From assembly GCA_963772315.1 (NCBI GenBank), contig CAVYWJ010000004.1:1178001-1242000 (forward strand): DNA of 64,000 nucleotides, in the 5' to 3' direction. Below the pieces are notes generated by a model that saw nothing but the letters and a program-made list of their open reading frames with translations, ran no database searches and was not told the origin of the DNA. Origin of the DNA: Haliangium sp963772315 (GTDB lineage Bacteria; Myxococcota_A; Polyangia; Haliangiales; Haliangiaceae). Made by a program: the position numbers and the translations under genes. The first letter of the stretch is position 1; every line of letters starts with the position of its first letter. Below, one piece after another: positions 58,288 to 64,000 of this stretch.

Positions 58288-58596
58288 TCAATAACACGCC
58301 GGAGCGCAGTCCTGAGGCGCGCCGTCGAGCAAGGGGCAATCGGTGTAGTGCCAGCAGGGCTCGCACGTGTATGCGCAGGCGCCGCCGTAGTAGAATCCCT
58401 CGGCCACGCTCTCGGCACCCTCGGGCAAGGACTCCAGCTCGCCCGGAGACTCCAGCGCGCTCGGGGACTCCACGGCGGCGAGATCCTGCTGGGCGCCCGG
58501 CTGCGCATGAACGCCCCGGTAGAGTGCGGCCGAGACCAGGACGAAGACGGACGCGAGTACGGCAGCAAGGATCGATTTCGGAACGGATCTGGACAT
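58288..58596 (-). CDS. Small secreted Cys-rich peptide precursor
   Basis: 102 residues preceded by a strong AGAGGAGGAG site. Signal peptide KSILAAVLASVFVLVSAALY with cleavage near VHA-Q, then an acidic Ser/Glu/Pro linker with repeated ESP(S/G)xLES units, and a C-terminal 30-residue block with six Cys (GACAYTCEPCWHYTDC, then DCAPAC) ending in Tyr. The layout (leader, acidic spacer, disulfide-rich core) suits a secreted structural or signalling peptide. No processing or export gene is adjacent. Function unknown. Confidence 0.75.
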   Translation of the reverse strand: MSRSVPKSILAAVLASVFVLVSAALYRGVHAQPGAQQDLAAVESPSALESPGELESLPEGAESVAEGFYYGGACAYTCEPCWHYTDCPLLDGAPQDCAPACY

Positions 58597-58851
58597 GAGC
58601 TCCTCCTCTGTATGGGGTGAGTGGAGGAGCGTATGGCCAGGCCAGCCAGCGGGTCAATATTCGCCTCTGAGGCGCCAGGCCTGCTGGACGACCGCGAGGC
58701 TCGCGGCCAGTCCCCGTGACGTACACGCGGACGAGCAGCACGCGCCGGCCGCAGCCGGTAGCGTGCCGCTCTCGTAGCGTGCCGCTCGCGCACGCGGGCA
58801 GGGCCAGCGCCGGCTCGCCTGGCTCGCTGACCACCGCCGCTCAGCCGGCAA

Positions 58852-59217
58852 TCAGTAGAACGCGCCCCTCTGGACGATGAGCCTGAAGCCGAAGTCGATG
58901 AGCGAGAGCAGGATGGTGCCGAGGAACAGCGCGCCGAACCCCTTGATCTCGATCCGCTCGACCAGCTTGTCGGTCAGCCAGAGCAGGAACGCGTTGATGA
59001 CGATGATGAACAATCCCAGCGTCAGCAGGACGAACGGGAGGGTCACGAACATCAGCACGCCTTGCAGGAGCCCCTTGAGCAGGCCGTAGACGACCGCGAC
59101 GATGATGGCGCTACCAAAGCCGCCCCGCAGGTGGAAGCCCGGGACGATACGGGCGACGATCAGGAAGGCGACACCGCCCAGAAGCATGGCGACGATAGTA
59201 CTTACGAGCCAATCCAT
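58852..59217 (-). CDS. Phage holin 4 superfamily (YvlD-like) small membrane protein
   Basis: 121 residues, four membrane segments: TIVAMLLGGVAFLIVARIVP, AIIVAVVYGLLKGLLQGVL, LPFVLLTLGLFIIVINAFLL and a C-terminal span. The order, with GFHLRGGFGSA after span 1 and NAFLLWLTDKLV after span 3, fits PF04020 (mycobacterial phage holin/YvlD). Despite the name, chromosomal members are membrane proteins of unknown role. AAGGAGGAAT lies just before the ATG. Confidence 0.88.
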   Translation of the reverse strand: MDWLVSTIVAMLLGGVAFLIVARIVPGFHLRGGFGSAIIVAVVYGLLKGLLQGVLMFVTLPFVLLTLGLFIIVINAFLLWLTDKLVERIEIKGFGALFLGTILLSLIDFGFRLIVQRGAFY

Positions 59218-59360
59218 AGATTCCTCCTTCGATGCTCGCGGCTGCGAGACGGCACGAATGGCCTTTCGTGAAGCATAGCGCGCAATCGCCGGCTGCCCAC
59301 GCCTCGGATCCGGATCTCGCCGGCCAGACCTGGTAGGATTCCGGCCGAAAGGATGGAGGC

Positions 59361-60801
<1,441 letters not shown>

Positions 60802-60913
60802 CACGCCGGCGCGCTCATGTCAGCGAGTGTCAGAGCGCCGTGGAATGGCGCCGGAAGCGTGATCGTGTTGCAATCGGTTGCGGACCCGGCAGGGCCAGAA
60901 AGCCTGGGCCGTC

Positions 60914-62275
60914 ATGATCATGTCGCAACGCTCGCATAAGTGGGTTGACGTCCGCGCCAACGAGCGCCGGGTGCTGATCTGGTCGTTCCTCTACTTCTTC
61001 TCGCTCCTCGGCGGCTATTACATGCTGCGCCCGGTGCGCGACGCCCTGGCAGTTACCGCGGGCAGGGCGCACCTGTCGTGGATGTTCACGGGCACGTTCG
61101 TGGTCATGCTCCTGGTGGCGCCGCTGTTCGGCGCGCTGGTGGCGCGGTTCCCGCGGCAGCGCTTCGTGCCCTGGGCGTATCGCTTCTTCCTGCTCAACCT
61201 CGTCGTCTTCGCGGCGCTCATCCACCTCGACGTGGCCCGCGTGGGCGTGGCCTACGCCTACTTCATCTGGCTCAGCGTCTACAACCTGTTCGTGGTGTCG
61301 GTGTTCTGGAGCGTGATGGCCGATGTGTTCCGCAACGAGCAGGGCAAGCGGCTCTTCGGCATGATCTCGGCCGGCGGCACCATGGGCGCGCTCGTGGGTG
61401 GCTGGTTCACCAGCACGTTCGCCGAGGATCTCGGGCTGATGGGGCTCCTCCTCCTGGCCGCCGCCTTGCTCGAAGGCTCGGTGCAGTGCTTCTTCGGCGC
61501 GACCCGCGCGGCCCGGGAGCCCGCAGGAGCCGGCGACGTGGCCCCAGCTTCGGACAGCCGGGCGCTGGAGCGCGGGGAGCCGGCCATCATCGGCGGCGGC
61601 GTGCTCGCCGGCGTGGTGCAGGTGCTGCGCTCGCCGTATCTGGCCGGCATCTGCCTGTACGTGCTGTGCATGGCCACGGTGCAAACCTTCCTCTACATCC
61701 AGCGCGCCGACATCGTCGCCGGCGCGTTCTCCACCGACGAGCAGCGCACCGGGTTCTTCGCGCTCCTCGATGTCCTGGTCAGCCTCGGCACGCTGCTGCT
61801 GCAGCTCCTGGTCACCGCGCCGATCCTGCGCTTTCTGGGCGTGGGCGCGGCGCTGGCAATCATGCCCGTGTTCTCGCTCGCAGGCGTCACCGGCCTGGCC
61901 CTGATGCCCGTGCTGTCGCTGCTGGTGGTGTTCGAGTCGGCGCTGCGGGCCGCGAACTACGCCCTGGGCCGGCCGGCGCGCGAGGTGCTCTTCACGGTGG
62001 TGACCCGCGAGCAGAAGTACAAGAGCAAGAGCTTCATCGACACCGTGGTCTATCGCTTCGGCGACATGACCGCGGGCTGGGCCGAGTACGGGCTGACCGC
62101 GCTGGGGCTGGGCCTGGCCGGCGTGGCCATGGTGACCGCGCCGCTGGCCGTGCTGTGGCTGGGCTGCGCGCTGGCGCTCGGCCAGGCCCAGGAGGCCAGG
62201 GCCAAGGCGCAGGCCGGGGCGCAGGACGGCCCGGAACAACCAGCCGGCGGCCCGGCGCCCCCGACCACGGCTTGA
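60914..62275 (+). CDS. MFS-like transporter
   Basis: 453 residues, about twelve membrane segments. LIWSFLYFFSLLGGYYMLRP followed by VRDALAVTAG resembles the N-terminus of NTP/NDP exchange (TlcA-like) and related MFS carriers; then YNLFVVSVFWSVMADVFRNE and LFGMISAGGTMGALVGGWFT, and a second half with REQKYKSKSFIDTVVYRFGD. The RPVRD motif and the RF.D segment are typical of the Npt1-like branch, but ATP/ADP exchange cannot be inferred in a free-living bacterium. ATG 60914 (or 60920) is used; upstream residues are not homologous-looking. Confidence 0.8.
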   Translation: MIMSQRSHKWVDVRANERRVLIWSFLYFFSLLGGYYMLRPVRDALAVTAGRAHLSWMFTGTFVVMLLVAPLFGALVARFPRQRFVPWAYRFFLLNLVVFAALIHLDVARVGVAYAYFIWLSVYNLFVVSVFWSVMADVFRNEQGKRLFGMISAGGTMGALVGGWFTSTFAEDLGLMGLLLLAAALLEGSVQCFFGATRAAREPAGAGDVAPASDSRALERGEPAIIGGGVLAGVVQVLRSPYLAGICLYVLCMATVQTFLYIQRADIVAGAFSTDEQRTGFFALLDVLVSLGTLLLQLLVTAPILRFLGVGAALAIMPVFSLAGVTGLALMPVLSLLVVFESALRAANYALGRPAREVLFTVVTREQKYKSKSFIDTVVYRFGDMTAGWAEYGLTALGLGLAGVAMVTAPLAVLWLGCALALGQAQEARAKAQAGAQDGPEQPAGGPAPPTTA

Positions 62276-62316
62276 TCTGGCAAATCGATCGCCGAGGCGA
62301 TCAAAAGGAGGATCTC

Positions 62317-63633
62317 GTGTCAGTTTCGCGCAGACAGTTTATCTCCTGGTCGGCCGGCGCTGCCGGCGCTGCGGCGCTGCTCGGCTGCGGCGGCGGACCC
62401 AGGTCCAGCCCGCAGGCCCCCACCACCGCGGCCGACGAGCAGGCCGCGACCCCGCCCGCGGAGCCGGCTGCGCCGCCCCCCAGGACCTTGCTCATCCTCG
62501 GCGGCACCGGCTTCCTCGGGCCGCACGTCGTCGAGCAGGCGCTCGCCCGCGGCATCAAGGTGACCCTGTTCAACCGCGGCAAGACCAACGCCGATCTCTT
62601 CCCCGAGGTCGAGAAGCTGCGCGGCGACCGCGACGGCAACCTGGAGGCGCTGCGCGGCCGGTCGTGGGACACGGTGATCGACACCTCGGGCTACGTCCCG
62701 CGCATCGTGCGCGCCTCGGCAGGGCTGCTGGCGCCCAGCGTCAAGCAGTACGTGTTCGTCTCGTCGATCTCGGTGTACGGGGACGTCTCCAGGCCCGGCA
62801 TCGCCGAGGACCACCCCGTGGCCACCGTCGAGGACGAGACCAGCGAGGACGTGCGCGCCAACTACGGCGCGCTCAAGGCGCTGTGCGAGCGCGCGGCCGA
62901 GCAGGCCATGCCCGGACGCGTGGCCAACGTACGGCCGGGCCTGATCGTGGGCCCGCGCGACAACACCGATCGCTTCAGCTACTGGCCGGTGCGCATCGCG
63001 CGCGGCGGCGAGGTGCTGGCGCCGGGCATGGGCCAGGACCCGGTGCAGTTCATCGACGTGCGCGATCTGGCGGCGTGGCTGGTGCACCTGTCCGAGAACA
63101 ATCAGACCGGCGTGTACAACGCCACCGGACCGGCCGAGACCTTGACGATGGGCGCGATGCTCGAGCGGTGCCGCAACGCGATCGGCAGCGACGCGACCTT
63201 CACCTGGGCCGACGCCAGGTTCCTCGAGGCCCAGGGCGTGATGCCCTGGCAGCACATGCCCGTGTGGGTGCCGGGCGAGGGTGATTCCGCCGGGATGAGC
63301 CGGATCGATATCAGCAAGGCCACGCGCGACGGGCTGACCTTCCGGACCGTCGAGGACACGGCCAAGGCCACGCTGGAATGGTTCCAGACCCTGCCCGCCG
63401 AGCGCCAGGCCACGCTGCGCGCCGGGATCACGGCCGAGCGCGAGGCCGAGGTGCTGGCCGCGTGGCACGCGCGCGACCAGAAGCCTGCGAAGCCTGCGAA
63501 GCCCGCGAAGCCCGCGAAGCCTGCCAAGCCCGCGAAGCCCGCGAAGCCCGCGAAGCAGAGCATGCACTGGTTCGAGAATCGCACGCTCACGCCCAGCGAT
63601 AGCGCGGGCACGCGCCGCTGGGGCCGGGCATAG
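62317..63633 (+). CDS. NAD-dependent epimerase/dehydratase-like protein with Tat lipoprotein signal and PAK-repeat tail
   Basis: 438 residues from GTG 62317, preceded by AAAAGGAGG. N-terminus SVSRRQFISWSAGAAGAAAL then LLGCG: twin-arginine motif plus lipobox. After a Pro/Ala linker comes an extended-SDR domain: LLILGGTGFLGPHVVEQALA (nucleotide site), VIDTSGYVPR, FVSSISVYGDVS, and YGALKALCERAAEQ, matching the YxxxK active site (NYGALK). The tail holds eight 9-bp KPA repeats (63481-63552). Export of an NAD-binding fold by Tat in folded form would keep its cofactor. Role unknown; sugar-nucleotide or isoflavone-reductase-like chemistry possible. Confidence 0.85.
   Translation: MSVSRRQFISWSAGAAGAAALLGCGGGPRSSPQAPTTAADEQAATPPAEPAAPPPRTLLILGGTGFLGPHVVEQALARGIKVTLFNRGKTNADLFPEVEKLRGDRDGNLEALRGRSWDTVIDTSGYVPRIVRASAGLLAPSVKQYVFVSSISVYGDVSRPGIAEDHPVATVEDETSEDVRANYGALKALCERAAEQAMPGRVANVRPGLIVGPRDNTDRFSYWPVRIARGGEVLAPGMGQDPVQFIDVRDLAAWLVHLSENNQTGVYNATGPAETLTMGAMLERCRNAIGSDATFTWADARFLEAQGVMPWQHMPVWVPGEGDSAGMSRIDISKATRDGLTFRTVEDTAKATLEWFQTLPAERQATLRAGITAEREAEVLAAWHARDQKPAKPAKPAKPAKPAKPAKPAKPAKQSMHWFENRTLTPSDSAGTRRWGRA
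63481..63552 (+). repeat. 9-bp coding repeat (Lys-Pro-Ala), 8 copies
   Basis: Eight direct copies of AAGCC(C/T)GC(G/C), encoding (KPA)8 in the C-terminal part of the epimerase-like protein. Similar Lys/Pro/Ala tails bind polyanions or peptidoglycan in other proteins; no function is shown here. Confidence 0.85.
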
Positions 63634-63676
63634 ATCAGCGCTCGGCGCCCGCCTCGGCGACGCGACCAGGCACGGC

Positions 63677-64000
63677 TCAGGCCGGGCGCGCGCGGCTCTC
63701 GAGCAAGAGGCGCGTGTGCTGGAAGGCCGTGCGCGCGGCGGTCATCTTCACGGCCATGTCGTTGACGTTCTTGGCATGCTCGATCGAGAGCAGCAGGTCG
63801 TGGACCCGGACCGCGCCCAGGTTGGCGCTGGCGCCCTTGAACGTGTGGGCCGAGCGCTGCACGCTGGCGAGGTCGCCCTTGCGCAGCGCGCTCTCCATCG
63901 TGGCCAGGAGCTGCTCGCCGGTCTGCAGGTAGAGCTCGATGAGGTCTTTTTCGACCGCGGGGTTGCCGCGCGCGATCTCGTTGAGTCGTGTCATGTCCAT
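63677..64000 (-). CDS. Histidine phosphotransfer (HPt) domain, possibly continuing beyond the window
   Basis: 107 residues visible, all one HPt four-helix bundle. The phospho-accepting histidine lies in SAHTFKGASANLGAVRVHDL (HxFKGxxxNLG). HPt modules relay phosphate between receivers in multistep signalling. The first visible ATG is at the very last base of the window, so the protein may begin here as a stand-alone HPt or may be the C-terminal domain of a larger hybrid kinase upstream. Confidence 0.85.
   Translation of the reverse strand: MDMTRLNEIARGNPAVEKDLIELYLQTGEQLLATMESALRKGDLASVQRSAHTFKGASANLGAVRVHDLLLSIEHAKNVNDMAVKMTAARTAFQHTRLLLESRARPA

Noticed and set aside
58852..59217. Phage origin for the holin-like gene
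   Set aside because: PF04020 proteins are widespread chromosomal membrane proteins; no lysin, portal, integrase or other phage gene is nearby.

Overview
The window is very G+C-rich, densely coded DNA that most resembles a myxobacterium (phylum Myxococcota, former Deltaproteobacteria). The reasons are the gene content: a nonribosomal peptide synthetase (NRPS) operon, several eukaryote-like Ser/Thr kinases including a kinase-nSTAND fusion, an NtrC-type two-component pair, PilZ, HEAT and TPR proteins, many lipoproteins, and a three-gene cytochrome b558-type succinate dehydrogenase. I cannot name a genus from sequence alone. No tRNA, rRNA, CRISPR array, insertion sequence or replication origin was seen.

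Layout. 1-10.6 kb (minus strand): a secondary-metabolite operon transcribed leftwards: ABC ATPase, ABC-2 permease, a fragment of a JmjC-like hydroxylase, a methyltransferase, an Asp/Asn beta-hydroxylase-like protein and a two-module NRPS that leaves the window inside a GNAT-like domain. 10.6-12.1 kb: non-coding, with a 42-bp tandem repeat. 12.1-16.5 kb: a bifunctional Rel (ppGpp) gene full of small indels, a small basic protein and an atypical kinase. 16.6-22.2 kb (minus): MDR dehydrogenase, a prion-like Q/G/Y repeat protein, a GspC-like PDZ lipoprotein, thymidylate kinase, a HEAT/TPR membrane protein and a PilZ protein. 22.4-34.5 kb (plus): PDZ-thioredoxin protein, bifunctional-nuclease family protein, HEAT protein, two paralogous HAMP-like membrane proteins, a TPR histidine kinase, an NtrC-type regulator, PspA, an rRNA methyltransferase-like protein, an XRE regulator and a radical SAM enzyme. 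34.6-38.0 kb (minus): sdhCAB. 38.2-38.7 kb: a Nudix hydrolase, followed by a 21-bp heptad-encoding tandem repeat. 39.3-42.5 kb: a lower-G+C three-gene cassette (HEPN-like protein, KGGVGR-type SIMIBI ATPase, P-loop ATPase). 42.7-54.1 kb: a metal-efflux locus (BlaI repressor, M56 peptidase fused in frame to a TolC-like channel, His-rich adaptor, RND pump) bracketed by two copies of an AAA-ATPase/PD-(D/E)XK gene, one intact and one decayed. 54.1-64 kb: a kinase-nSTAND protein, lipoproteins, a Cys-rich secreted peptide, a small holin-like membrane protein, a YihY-family protein, an MFS-like transporter, a Tat-exported epimerase-like lipoprotein and an HPt domain.

How genes work together. The 25-31 kb block has the order and overlaps of one envelope-stress operon (membrane proteins, cytoplasmic TPR kinase, sigma54 activator, PspA). 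The 45-53 kb block couples a Bla/Mec-type repressor and peptidase to CzcCBA-like efflux, with a palindrome embedded in a promoter. The best candidate for an undescribed system is the overlapping cassette at 39.3-42.5 kb.

Caution. At least five genes (NRPS, methyltransferase, rel, NtrC-type regulator, YihY) carry small frameshifts, most densely at 12.2-13.5 kb. Several look like loss of a CG dinucleotide from a GCGCG run, so sequence error is at least as likely as gene decay. Several domain junctions in the NRPS operon look like internal deletions and need read-level confirmation.
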